From: Cytomitobacter sp965233735 | Lineage (GTDB): Bacteria > Pseudomonadota > Alphaproteobacteria > CAJXXZ01 > 1604HC | NCBI GenBank assembly: GCA_965233735.1 | Contig: OZ247501.1 | Coordinates: 62,001 to 126,000 of the forward strand | Direction: 5' to 3' | DNA length: 64,000 nucleotides | Shown here: positions 8,654 to 18,400 of the stretch, piece by piece | Layout of the letters: the number at the start of each line of letters is the position of its first letter | Position numbering within the stretch: position 1 is the stretch's first letter | The notes under the pieces: model-generated | The model's database searches: none | Told to the model about the DNA's origin: nothing | Seen by the model: the letters and a program-made list of their open reading frames with translations, nothing else | Position numbers and translations under genes: made by a program

Positions 8654-9772
8654 ATGTCTTTTAATGTGCAAGTAAAAAAAATTGATTTAATGGAAGCTTT
8701 AAGATGTCAACAATCTGTTATAGACAGAAAAGCAACTCAGCCGATTTATTCTCATGTGAAATTAGAAACTATAAATGGCAAATTAAAAATAGAAGGTTCT
8801 GATGGTAATTTGATTCTAAATTACACTATTGATGCAAAAATAACTCATGAAGGAATTGTTACTGTTCCTGCTCAAATTTTTTACAATCTAGTAAGAAAGT
8901 CAAATAAAGAACTTATTTCATTGAACCAAGAAGAAGATGTTATTGTTATAGATTATGGATCAGGAACTTTTAAATTAAATATTTTAGATCATAATTCATT
9001 TCCTGAAATTCCTGAAATTTCAGATAAATTAACTTTTTCAATGAATTCTTTTGAATTTGTTCAATATGTTAAAATGATAAAAATCGCTATGGCTACAGAT
9101 GATATACGTGCTTATTTCAATGGAATATACCTAGAAAGCGATGGAAATGAAATAAGGTTTGTTGCTACAGATGCTCATAAATTAGCTGTATATAAAAAAG
9201 AAATTAAATTTGAAAAGTTTAATATGATTTTATCTAAAAAGAGCGTAGAAACTTTGATTGCTCTTATTTCAAAAGATGAAAATATAAAATGTTATAAGCA
9301 TGAAAATTATGTAAAATTTTCTTCAGACAATTTTACATTTATTTCTAGGTTAGTTCATGGTTCATTTCCTGCTAATTATATGGATTTAATTCCTAATTGT
9401 GTTAGTGGTAAATTTGTTAGTGATGTAGATGAATTAAAAGAATCTTTAGATAGAATTTCTATTTTATCTTCAAATTTATCTAGAATAGTTAAAGTTCAGC
9501 TTGGTGATAAGTGTGTTGTTAAGTGTGATAATGTATCTTATGGGTCAGGAGAAGAAAATCTATCAGGTAAATATGATGGACCTGAATTTATATTTGGAAT
9601 TGATTGTAATTTTTGGCTAGATTTTTTGAGACTTTTTGATGGAGGAAATATTAAATTAGAGTATCATTCTGATCAAAATGGAGCCAACAAGCCTATAGTT
9701 ATGCAACATGAGCATCATAAGAAGTTTACATATATTGCTATGCCCATTGCTCTTGAAAACAATGCAAATTAG
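8654..9772 (+). CDS. dnaN: DNA polymerase III beta sliding clamp
   Basis: 372 residues, the family length, with the three repeated clamp domains. The N-terminal block (A-T-Q-P-I-Y-S-H-V-K-L-E) and the central V-A-T-D-A-H-K-L-A-V block are recognisable DnaN landmarks. The C-terminal end reads A-M-P-I in place of the usual M-P-M-R/M-P-L motif that helps form the partner-binding pocket. The protein rings DNA and tethers the replicase. The sequence is divergent, as expected in a fast-evolving reduced genome. It is convergent with rodA, with 34 bp between the two stops. Confidence 0.9.
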   Translation: MSFNVQVKKIDLMEALRCQQSVIDRKATQPIYSHVKLETINGKLKIEGSDGNLILNYTIDAKITHEGIVTVPAQIFYNLVRKSNKELISLNQEEDVIVIDYGSGTFKLNILDHNSFPEIPEISDKLTFSMNSFEFVQYVKMIKIAMATDDIRAYFNGIYLESDGNEIRFVATDAHKLAVYKKEIKFEKFNMILSKKSVETLIALISKDENIKCYKHENYVKFSSDNFTFISRLVHGSFPANYMDLIPNCVSGKFVSDVDELKESLDRISILSSNLSRIVKVQLGDKCVVKCDNVSYGSGEENLSGKYDGPEFIFGIDCNFWLDFLRLFDGGNIKLEYHSDQNGANKPIVMQHEHHKKFTYIAMPIALENNAN

Positions 9773-9806
9773 AATTGTTTTAAAAAATCACAAAACACAT
9801 TAATTA

Positions 9807-10874
9807 TTATTTATATAAATTTGACTTTATTAAAGTTTCTTGTTTTTTGAAAAAAATATTTTCAACTATTCCAATGCAAATCCATAATGTTAACAAAGAA
9901 GATCCTCCATATGAAATAAATGGAAGGGCGATGCCAACAACAGGGCACATGCCAACTGTCATAGAAATGTTAATGTATGATTGAAAGAAAATATAATTAG
10001 CTACTCCTAGGCAAATAATTCTGTAAAATTTAATATTTATTTTTGATGTTAGATATATAGTGTAAAGTGTAAAATAAGAAATAAAAACAATTACAGTCAT
10101 TATTCCCCAAAATCCAAATTCCTCACCTATATGAGCAAGAATAAAATCGGTATGTTTTTCTGGCAAAAAGCCAAAATTACTTTGAGTTCCCTGTCCAATT
10201 CCCTTTCCATAAAACCCTCCAGACCCTATGCTTATTAATGATTGCTTTGCATGGTATCCAATATCTTTTGCATATAATGATGGGTTCAAAAAAGCTATCA
10301 ACCTGTTTTTTTGGTATTGATGTAAAACTTTCCAGATAAATGGAAGCAAGCTTAATCCTGAAGCAATTGTATATAAAAACCATTTGATGTTGTGAAAAAA
10401 AATCATTGAAACTCCCACAATGCAAACCAATATTCCTGTTCCTAAGTCAGGCTGTTTTAATATTATTGCTGTTGGTATTAGTATTATTAACATTGCTTTT
10501 AAATATGAAAAAAAAGAATGATTTGACATGTGTAAAAATCTAGAAAGAAATAATATTAAAGTTATTTTTAAAAAGTCAGAAACTTGAAGCCTTATAACTA
10601 CTAAATTTAACCAACGGTGTGTTCCTGCATGTTTAGAAGATAAAAATGTAATTATTAAAAGAGCTATAGATATAAAATATGATAAAGAACTTAATTCGAA
10701 AAATCGACGAGTTTTGATTTTCTTTATGTAAAGCATCATGATTATAAAAATTGAAGTTCGAAGTAAATGTAATATAGCTTTTTTGTTTTCGTTCATAGAA
10801 ATCATTGATAAAGCGCCAATTAATGAAAGAATGCTTCCTAGAATTGGAAGCTGAGTGCTAAATATTTTTGTCAT
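9807..10874 (-). CDS. rodA: Rod-shape SEDS peptidoglycan polymerase RodA
   Basis: 355 residues with about ten membrane spans. Family landmarks are H-R-W-L-N-L (SEDS core, with V-S-D in place of P-S-E), K-Q-P-D-L-G-T-G, the long R-o-d-A-type loop G-T-Q-S-N-F-G-F-L-P-E-K-H-T-D-F-I and I-S-Y-G-G-S-S-L-L-T near the end. It polymerises lipid II during elongation together with a class B PBP. Its start codon overlaps the stop of the upstream ABC transporter gene (ATGA), so the two are translationally coupled. The rlmB gene leads the same operon. Confidence 0.9.
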   Translation of the reverse strand: MTKIFSTQLPILGSILSLIGALSMISMNENKKAILHLLRTSIFIIMMLYIKKIKTRRFFELSSLSYFISIALLIITFLSSKHAGTHRWLNLVVIRLQVSDFLKITLILFLSRFLHMSNHSFFSYLKAMLIILIPTAIILKQPDLGTGILVCIVGVSMIFFHNIKWFLYTIASGLSLLPFIWKVLHQYQKNRLIAFLNPSLYAKDIGYHAKQSLISIGSGGFYGKGIGQGTQSNFGFLPEKHTDFILAHIGEEFGFWGIMTVIVFISYFTLYTIYLTSKINIKFYRIICLGVANYIFFQSYINISMTVGMCPVVGIALPFISYGGSSLLTLWICIGIVENIFFKKQETLIKSNLYK

Positions 10875-12601
10875 CCTTGAGTTTGAATTTGATATAATTG
10901 CTTGTACAATCCATCTGTTTTTACTAGGTCGTCATGTACTCCTGTTTGAACAATTCGTCCATTTTTAAATACTAATATTTGATCTACGTCTCTTATTGTA
11001 TATAACCTATGAGCAATAATGAACTTAGTTCTTGAATTGTCTATTTCTTTTATAGCATCAAGAATTTCTTTTTCTGTTATTGTATCTAATGCTGAAGTTG
11101 ATTCATCAAATATAAATATTTTGGCATTTCGTAAAAGTCCTCTTGCAATCATCAACCTTTGTCTTTGTCCTCCAGATAGAGAATTATTTTGAATTACTGT
11201 ATCATATTTTTCTGGTAATGTTTCAATGAAATCATGTATTTGTGCTTTTTTTGCAGCTACAATAACTTCTTCTTTTATTGCATCAAATGATCCATATTTT
11301 ATATTGTTGAAAACTGTATCACAAAATAATTTTGGATCTTGAGGTATTAAAGCAAATTTTTCTCTTAATTCATATTCATTCATGTGGCTAATATTATTCT
11401 GACCAATGAAAATTTCACCTTGCTGCGGATTGATTAACCCTAACATTAATTTTACAAAAGTACTTTTTCCACTTCCTGATGAACCAACTAGGGCGATTTT
11501 TTTTCCACTAGGAATAATAAGCTCATCATCATTAGAAAAAATTTCTTTATCAGAATAAGAAAATGAAATATTATTTAACTTTAAATCCCAATTTTTAGGG
11601 TTTATAGTTTGTGCGTTTCCAATATGTTTTTTTGTATTAGTTTTGCACATATCTAGACCTTGTCTAATTTTTCCTAAATCACTCATAAGCCAAGATAAAT
11701 CTTGAGAAAATTCCCACAAATTCATGTTGATTGTATAAATGCTTTCTGTAAGTAATATAAAGTCACCAGTTGTTGCTAACCCTACTTTGAAAAGGGAAAC
11801 CATGTAAAATAATGCTCCACTAGTAATGAAAAGAGTTACTAGTCCCTGAACAGACATAACTTTCAATATAAAAGTTTGCAATTTTTTATCTTGCTTCATA
11901 ACTAAAGAAGAATATGACTTGTTCTTTTCTAGTTCTTTGCTGGATCCATTGTAAACATAAACAGAGTCTATATTATCAAACGTGTTGGTCCATTTTGATG
12001 AAAGAGAACTTTTCAAATCTGATAGTGTATATGATATTGATCTAGTTCTTTTTGCTAAAACACAACATGCTAAACTCCATGTCAAAATCCAAATTATAGC
12101 AAAATATACTAGCTGTGTATTAATTGTATAAAGCAACAAACAAGAAAAAATCAAACTGCAAATTGTTTTCAAAAAGTCTGCAGCATAATCTATGAAAATG
12201 TCTGCTGTAGATTCAGAAAGTTGAAACATAGAGTGAACAAATTTTGTTGGGGCAAATGATTGGAAATATTCATATGGATAAAATAAAGTTCCACCTGATA
12301 GCTTGTCAATTACATTTTTTCTTAATTTTGGAATCATTTGTAGTTGAAAGTAATCTCTTAATCTGTTTGAAGACTCGTATAGCAAAATAGATAACATTAA
12401 CAAAATAATATATTTATAAGCAGAGCTTATTTTTAACATATCTTTAGATGCGAAATTCAATGCATCAATCAAATATTTTGAAATTAAATGGAAAATTGAT
12501 ATGCTAGCAGAGTTTATGCAAACACACGCTCCTATTCCCAGCAAAATCAGCTTAAACGGCTTTGCCGAATCTTTTAAAAATTTCCATATACTAATATTCA
12601 T
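10871..12601 (-). CDS. ABC half-transporter, MsbA/exporter type
   Basis: About 576 residues from the ATG at 12601, which has an AAGAGG site upstream and overlaps the rlmB stop (ATGA); an upstream in-frame extension has no such support. Residues 1-310 hold about six membrane helices. The ATPase domain shows Walker A G-S-S-G-S-G-K-S-T, Q-loop P-Q-D-P, signature L-S-G-G-Q-R-Q-R, Walker B I-F-I-F-D-E and H-loop I-A-H-R. It is a fused membrane-ATPase half-transporter that should work as a homodimer. The substrate cannot be read from the sequence; lipid A/lipid export (MsbA-like) or peptide export are both possible. Confidence 0.8.
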   Translation of the reverse strand: MNISIWKFLKDSAKPFKLILLGIGACVCINSASISIFHLISKYLIDALNFASKDMLKISSAYKYIILLMLSILLYESSNRLRDYFQLQMIPKLRKNVIDKLSGGTLFYPYEYFQSFAPTKFVHSMFQLSESTADIFIDYAADFLKTICSLIFSCLLLYTINTQLVYFAIIWILTWSLACCVLAKRTRSISYTLSDLKSSLSSKWTNTFDNIDSVYVYNGSSKELEKNKSYSSLVMKQDKKLQTFILKVMSVQGLVTLFITSGALFYMVSLFKVGLATTGDFILLTESIYTINMNLWEFSQDLSWLMSDLGKIRQGLDMCKTNTKKHIGNAQTINPKNWDLKLNNISFSYSDKEIFSNDDELIIPSGKKIALVGSSGSGKSTFVKLMLGLINPQQGEIFIGQNNISHMNEYELREKFALIPQDPKLFCDTVFNNIKYGSFDAIKEEVIVAAKKAQIHDFIETLPEKYDTVIQNNSLSGGQRQRLMIARGLLRNAKIFIFDESTSALDTITEKEILDAIKEIDNSRTKFIIAHRLYTIRDVDQILVFKNGRIVQTGVHDDLVKTDGLYKQLYQIQTQG

Positions 12602-13305
12602 TTTTTCCCTCTTAAAATATACATACCTAGTGCAGCAGCTACAGACGCATTTAATACAGGAAAAGAAGGATTTGTTTCTATTTTTATGAAACCATCGCAT
12701 TCAGATTTTACTCTGTGTCTTATTCCTTTGCCTTCGCTGCCAATTATGAGTGCAAACCCACCTAACAGATGATTAGAGCATATATCTCCATTTTCTTCAA
12801 GTCCAAAACACCAAAATCCTTTTTTCTTTTTCAAATAAATAAGACTGTCTGCTAAATTTGTTACTTTAATAATATGTACATGCTCTAGACCTCCGCATGC
12901 ATTTTTTGCAATTATTCCATCAAGAGAAGGTGCATTGTCTTTTGTTATTATTAAATGCTTAAATCCAAATGCGGCCATTGATCTAAGAATTGCCCCTATA
13001 TTGTGAGGATCTTGAATTTGATCTAAAACTATTATTTTATCTTCAGGCTGTATATGGGAGCATGATGATAATTTATTGCAACAAGGCAAAGAAGAGCATG
13101 TTAAAATAACTCCTTGATGCTGAATATTAGGAAATTTTTTATTCAAATATGCTCTACTAACTACATCTATCTTTGCATTGCTATTTATTGATAAAATTTC
13201 TTCTTTTACATTTTCTATGCATTGAATTTGTAAAATGACTCTATCAGGATTTTTCAGTGCTGCAAAAACAGCGTGTTTTCCCCAAATTTGTACGTAAGCG
13301 CTCAT
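12598..13305 (-). CDS. rlmB: 23S rRNA 2'-O-methyltransferase, RlmB/TrmH family (SPOUT)
   Basis: 235 residues from the ATG at 13305 (M-S-A-Y-V-Q-I-W-G-K-H-A-V), which matches the usual RlmB beginning W-G-x-H-A-V; longer in-frame starts upstream look spurious. SPOUT motif 1 is D-Q-I-Q-D-P-H-N-I-G-A-I-L-R, motif 2 is I-I-G-S-E-G-K-G-I-R, and motif 3 is P-V-L-N-A-S-V-A-A-A-L (usual S-L-N-V-S). Members methylate a ribose in 23S rRNA using SAM and a knotted active site. It is the first gene of the operon rlmB-ABC-rodA and is divergent from trpS. Confidence 0.85.
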   Translation of the reverse strand: MSAYVQIWGKHAVFAALKNPDRVILQIQCIENVKEEILSINSNAKIDVVSRAYLNKKFPNIQHQGVILTCSSLPCCNKLSSCSHIQPEDKIIVLDQIQDPHNIGAILRSMAAFGFKHLIITKDNAPSLDGIIAKNACGGLEHVHIIKVTNLADSLIYLKKKKGFWCFGLEENGDICSNHLLGGFALIIGSEGKGIRHRVKSECDGFIKIETNPSFPVLNASVAAALGMYILRGKK

Positions 13306-13381
13306 ATAATTATAGATTAACATGTTGATTATAAAGCATAAAGTATTCAAATTATTTTGATCTAAGTGCATTATTGAGATA

Positions 13382-14365
13382 ATGAGTATTGTATTAACTG
13401 GCGATAGACCTACGGGTAAATTGCATTTGGGTCATTATGTTGGATCTCTTAAATCTAGGTTGGAATTACAAGATAGTTGTCAGCAATATATTATGATTGC
13501 AGATTTGCAAGCTTTAACTGATCATGATTCTGATTTGGTTTCTAAAAATATTTTAGAAGTGATGAAGGATTATATTTCAATTGGTCTAGACCCTAACAAA
13601 ACAACGTTTCTATTGCAATCAAGTATTCCAGAATTAACAGAATTAACTTTTTATTATATGAATTTAGTAACTTTAGGAAGATTAGAAAGAAATCCTACTG
13701 TAAAATCTGAAATACAACAAAAAAAATATGAAAATTCTATTCCTATGGGGTTTTTATGTTATCCAGTAAGCCAAGCTGCCGACATTACTGCATTTCAAGC
13801 AGATTTAGTCCCTGTTGGAAAAGATCAAATTCCTATGATAGAGCAAACCAATGAAATAGTGAGAAAATTTTCTTCAGTTTATGGTGCTGGAATTTTAAAA
13901 GAAGTCAAAGCAATTCTTTCTAGTAATTCTAGATTGTCAGGAATAGATGGAAAAGCAAAAGCAAGCAAGTCTTTAGGAAACGCAATAATGATGTCAGATT
14001 CAGAACATGAGATAAAGCAAAAAGTTTTTTCAATGTATACTGACCCAAATCATATTCATGTGTCAGATCCTGGAAAAATAGACGGAAATGTAGTTTTTGA
14101 ATATTTAGATGCATTTTATGAAAACAAGCAAAATTTAGAGGAGTTAAAATCTAACTATGTTAAAGGAGGGCTAGGGGATATGAAATTGAAAAAATTACTA
14201 AATAATGAGTTGCAAAATTTTATAACTCCTATAAGAGAAAATAGAAATAATTTAAAAGATAGTGATATGAAAGATATTCTGCATATTGGAACTACAAAAG
14301 CTAGGGAAGTTGCTCAAGAAACTCTTGAGAAAGTAAGAAATGCTATGGGAATAATTTCTTTTTAG
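13382..14365 (+). CDS. trpS: Tryptophanyl-tRNA synthetase
   Basis: 327 residues, the bacterial TrpRS length. Class I landmarks: G-D-R-P-T-G-K-L-H-L-G-H-Y-V-G (HIGH-like) at the N-terminus, D-L-Q-A-L-T-D-H, P-V-G-K-D-Q, and K-A-S-K-S-L-G-N (KMSKS-like). It charges tRNA-Trp. The start lies 7 nt after a weak CATTAT box, with no Shine-Dalgarno site. pgsA follows after 17 bp in the same direction, so the two are probably co-transcribed. Confidence 0.93.
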   Translation: MSIVLTGDRPTGKLHLGHYVGSLKSRLELQDSCQQYIMIADLQALTDHDSDLVSKNILEVMKDYISIGLDPNKTTFLLQSSIPELTELTFYYMNLVTLGRLERNPTVKSEIQQKKYENSIPMGFLCYPVSQAADITAFQADLVPVGKDQIPMIEQTNEIVRKFSSVYGAGILKEVKAILSSNSRLSGIDGKAKASKSLGNAIMMSDSEHEIKQKVFSMYTDPNHIHVSDPGKIDGNVVFEYLDAFYENKQNLEELKSNYVKGGLGDMKLKKLLNNELQNFITPIRENRNNLKDSDMKDILHIGTTKAREVAQETLEKVRNAMGIISF

Positions 14366-14382
14366 GTTATTATGAGAAAAAT

Positions 14383-14910
14383 ATGTTTATGTCATTACCA
14401 AATATGATCACAATGTTTAGAATCATTGTATCTCCGATTATATGTGTTTTAATTTCGTATGAATTAAAATTTGAAGCATCTCTTTTGTTTTTCATAGCTT
14501 GTTTATCTGATTTTTTTGATGGGTATATAGCTAGACTATATAATATGTCATCAAAGTTTGGACAACACTTTGATTCATTTGCAGATAAGCTGTTAATCAC
14601 ATCTGTTTTAATTGCTTTAATACAAGAAGGTGTAATAAGAAGTTTTTTGCTTGTTCCGGCATATTTAATAATTGTTAGAAATTTAATTATGTATTTTATT
14701 CGTAATTATTTTAATTCAGAAAAGAAATATAACATTCCTGTAAATGCGTTAGGAAAAATCACAACTTTTTTTCAAATGATTAGCATTACTCTTATTATTT
14801 CCAATTACTCTTTAATAGGAGGTTTTTTATTCTGGATTTCAATGATTTTGACGCTGATTAGCTTTTTGTTTTATGTATTAGAAACTTATGATGAAAAAAA
14901 ATCAATATAA
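14383..14910 (+). CDS. pgsA: CDP-diacylglycerol-glycerol-3-phosphate 3-phosphatidyltransferase
   Basis: 175 residues, all-membrane protein. It carries the complete CDP-alcohol phosphotransferase signature: D-F-F-D-G-Y-I-A-R, then eight residues, G, three residues, D, three residues, D (about residues 42-67). PgsA makes phosphatidylglycerol phosphate, the first committed step to PG and cardiolipin. An alternative start is the second Met (14389). It follows trpS by 17 bp. Confidence 0.9.
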   Translation: MFMSLPNMITMFRIIVSPIICVLISYELKFEASLLFFIACLSDFFDGYIARLYNMSSKFGQHFDSFADKLLITSVLIALIQEGVIRSFLLVPAYLIIVRNLIMYFIRNYFNSEKKYNIPVNALGKITTFFQMISITLIISNYSLIGGFLFWISMILTLISFLFYVLETYDEKKSI

Positions 14911-14963
14911 TTAAAAATTCATTGCGTACTATCAAAATTTTCAATCATCAGTAAAATGCTTTT

Positions 14964-15386
14964 ATGGATATATCGATACAACTAATAGATAAAAAATGCA
15001 TGCCATTTAAAGCAACAGAAGGGAGCGCTGGGTTTGATTTGTTTTCTAGAATAGATCAGTCAATAAAAATAGAGCCTATGCAAAGAATTTTGATTCCAGT
15101 TGGGTTTTGTATAGAACTTCCTGATTATTATGAGGCGCAAATTAGATCTAGGTCCGGATTATCTATCAAGAATGGTGTTTGCGTATTAAATGCCCCTGGA
15201 ACAATTGATTCAGACTATAGAAAAGAAGTGAAGGTCATTTTAATTAATTTGGGAAGCGAAGCATACGAAATAGATCCATATGTTAGAATTGCTCAAATGG
15301 TTGTTAATAGAATTGATAATTATAATCTTTGTGATGTTGAGATAAACTCAAGTCAAAGAGGTGGTTTTGGTTCTACAGGAGTATGA
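14964..15386 (+). CDS. dut: dUTP diphosphatase (dUTPase)
   Basis: 140 residues with all five trimeric-dUTPase motifs: G-S-A-G-F-D-L (1), R-S-R-S-G-L-S (2), G-T-I-D-S-D-Y-R (3, with the catalytic Asp), R-I-A-Q-M-V (4), and R-G-G-F-G-S-T-G (5) at the C-terminus. It hydrolyses dUTP to dUMP, keeping uracil out of DNA and feeding dTMP synthesis. A TAAAAT box ends 6 nt before the start; no Shine-Dalgarno site is seen. Confidence 0.95.
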   Translation: MDISIQLIDKKCMPFKATEGSAGFDLFSRIDQSIKIEPMQRILIPVGFCIELPDYYEAQIRSRSGLSIKNGVCVLNAPGTIDSDYRKEVKVILINLGSEAYEIDPYVRIAQMVVNRIDNYNLCDVEINSSQRGGFGSTGV

Positions 15387-15467
15387 AATTCAATACAATA
15401 ATCTGTTTTTGTTAATATTTGGTTAAAAAAGCTTGATTATTTAGAAAAAAGCATTAAAATCTGTAGA

Positions 15468-18400
15468 ATGAATAGAAAAAATCTTTTATGTTTATTAGCT
15501 GTTAGTTTTTTGGTAGAGCAACCTTGTGCTGATAATGAAATGCATGTTGATTCAAAAACAAACCCAAGATCTGAATATTTTAATATTTTGCATAAAAGTT
15601 TGATAAATCACTTTACTAATGAAAAGTCTGCGATGAGAGAGAAGAACAATTTTTTCTATGATATAAAAGATGATCAAGCATTGTTGTTTTTCTATAATAT
15701 GGATTCAAATAAAAACAATTTTCATAAAAAGCCTAATGATTTTAATACAAAAGATGTTGTAGTTTTTAAAAATAGCTCTGTTTTGAAATTTAGAAACTTT
15801 ATTGAAAAAAGTAAAAATCACAATGGTGATGTTAATATTAACACAAATGAATTGTTTGATTTTTGCCAAAGCAATGATGTAAACCATTTTAATCAAGATA
15901 TATTTATCACATCTTATTTGGCTGCAATTGCTAGAAATAATAAAGTAGTTAAAAACAATGCTAATGCTTTGATTTATTCTATAATCACTGCTGATGCAAA
16001 CAAGCAAGTATCTATTGTAGGCATGGAGCCTGTTAAAGAAATTTCACCAGAAGACGTTAGTGATATTTTGAACGTTAAAGATTTTGACGAAGAATTTCTT
16101 AATAAGTTGCATAATAGTCAAAATTGTGATTTAGGAACTGCTTTTTATATGTTTGTTAAAAGCGCTATTAATGATTTGAAAGAAAAAATAGAATCACCAA
16201 ATTATAGCACTGATTTTATAAAATATTTGACAGAATCTATTTTTTATGTCCAAGGCAAGAAAACAGATAAACAAAATAATTTTGAAAATCAAACAAATGA
16301 AGTGGTGATTGAATTTGATATAGAAGAACAGTTTGATAGAAAAAGTCAGTTATTAAAAGAACTTGAAGTTGCAGAAAGAGAAGTTATAAATGCACAATTA
16401 AAAGCTTTGAAAGCTAAAGCTGAACATGAAGCTAAAGTTGAAGAATTAAGGAAATCTCTTGAAGAAAAAGATGCAGTATTGCAAGCTCAAATAGCAGAGC
16501 TTGAATCTGAAAATCTAAGTAACAAGTCTATGCAAAGAAATTCATTACTAGAACTTGAAAATGCAGAAAGAGAAATTATAAATTCAAAATTCGAACTTGA
16601 AGCCCAAATAGCAAATCTTGAATATGAAAAGCTAAATAATGAGTTTATGCAAACTAATGCTTTATTTGAATATGAAGCTAAATTTAATTCAATTACTGAA
16701 GAAAATACTAGAACAAAATCACAACTAAAAGTTGAACATGAAGCTAAAATTGAAGAATTAAGGAAATCTCTTGAAGAAAAAGTAGCATTACAAGCTCAAA
16801 TAGCAAATCTTGAATCTGAAAAGCTAAGTAATGAGTCTATGCAAAGAAATGCATTATTAGAACTTGAAAATGCAGAAAGAGAAATTATAAATTCAAAATT
16901 CGAACTTGAAGCCCAAATAGCAAATCTTGAATCTGAAAATCTAAGTAACAAGTCTATGCAAAGAAATTTTGAAATGCAAACTAATGCTTTATTTGAATTT
17001 GAAGCTAAATTTAATTTAATTACCGAAGAAAATACTAGAACAAAATCACAACTAAAAGTTGAACATGAAGCTAAAGTTGAAGAATTAAGGAAATCTCTTG
17101 AAGAAAAAGTAGCATTACAAGCTCAAATAGAAAAGCTTGAATCTGAAAATCTAAGTAACAAGTCTATGCAAAGAAATTCATTACTAGAACTTGAAGTTGC
17201 AAAAAGAGAAGTTATAAATGCACAATTAAAAATTTCGGAAGCTAATGCTATAAAAGAATCACAATTAATGCAAGCTAAAGCTGAACATGAAGCTAAAGTT
17301 GAAGAATTAAGGAAATCTCTTGAAGAGAAAGATGCAGTATTGCAAGCTCAAATAGAAAATCTTGAATATGAAAAATTAGTAATGCTAAGTGAGTACAACC
17401 TTAGAGAAAGAAATTTATTAGAAGAATTTGAAACTGAAAGAAGAGAAGTTATAAATGCACAATTAAACGATTTTCTTGAATTTGGTGCAAGATTTAATGC
17501 AATGAGTGAAAATAATGATAGAAAAGAATTACAATTAAGTCAAGCTAAAGCTATTATCTCTATAGGTATTAAGAGAGGAAAAAAATTATATTCAAGTTTT
17601 CAATTACAAAAGAGATTTGTTGAAAATCTAAAATCTCAATTAAAAACTGAAATTGAAAATAATAATAAGCCTTATAATACAACTGATATTTTTAAAGAAA
17701 AATTAAGTGCAATGTGTGGTCAAGCAAATGTTGAAAGTTTATTGACTTACATAGAAAACAATCAACAATTACAATGTCAATTAAATGAAACATTTAATAA
17801 TTTTGATGCTAATTTATCCAAAATAATTAATAATATTAACGTAGGAAGGTATTTTGCTGTAATAAAGTGCTTTGAATATATATGTGACAATTTGAGGTTG
17901 GCCCAACAAAACTCGACTGAAAAAAAGAAAAGCTTGATGCTTCCAAAAATTCTCACTTTGAATTCTGAAGTTTCAGGAGACTCAGTTAATGCAAATAATC
18001 CTGTATATGCAAATTCTCAACATGAAATCGATATTACTCTTGCAATGAAATTAGCAAGTAAATGCAATAAGGATCTATTTAAAAGGATGCAACATGCTCA
18101 AAACCATGGGACTTATTATGATATTGTTAACATTATAAAAAATTCTGACTTGAAATTCCAACAAATTTATAAAGAAAGCTCCCCAACATTGAATATTGAA
18201 GGCACACCTGCATCACAAGTCCTAGATAGATCTGGAACTCATTTTAGTTTGTCTATAGAAGAAAAAGAAGATGTTGTTGCAAAAATAAATGGAATTATAA
18301 AAATACTTTTAGTGCGAGAAGAAGATAATAAAATATTAAAAAGTGGATATGATAACTTAATTAAAAATGTTAAAAATGCTAAAAGAGTATCAGCAGAATC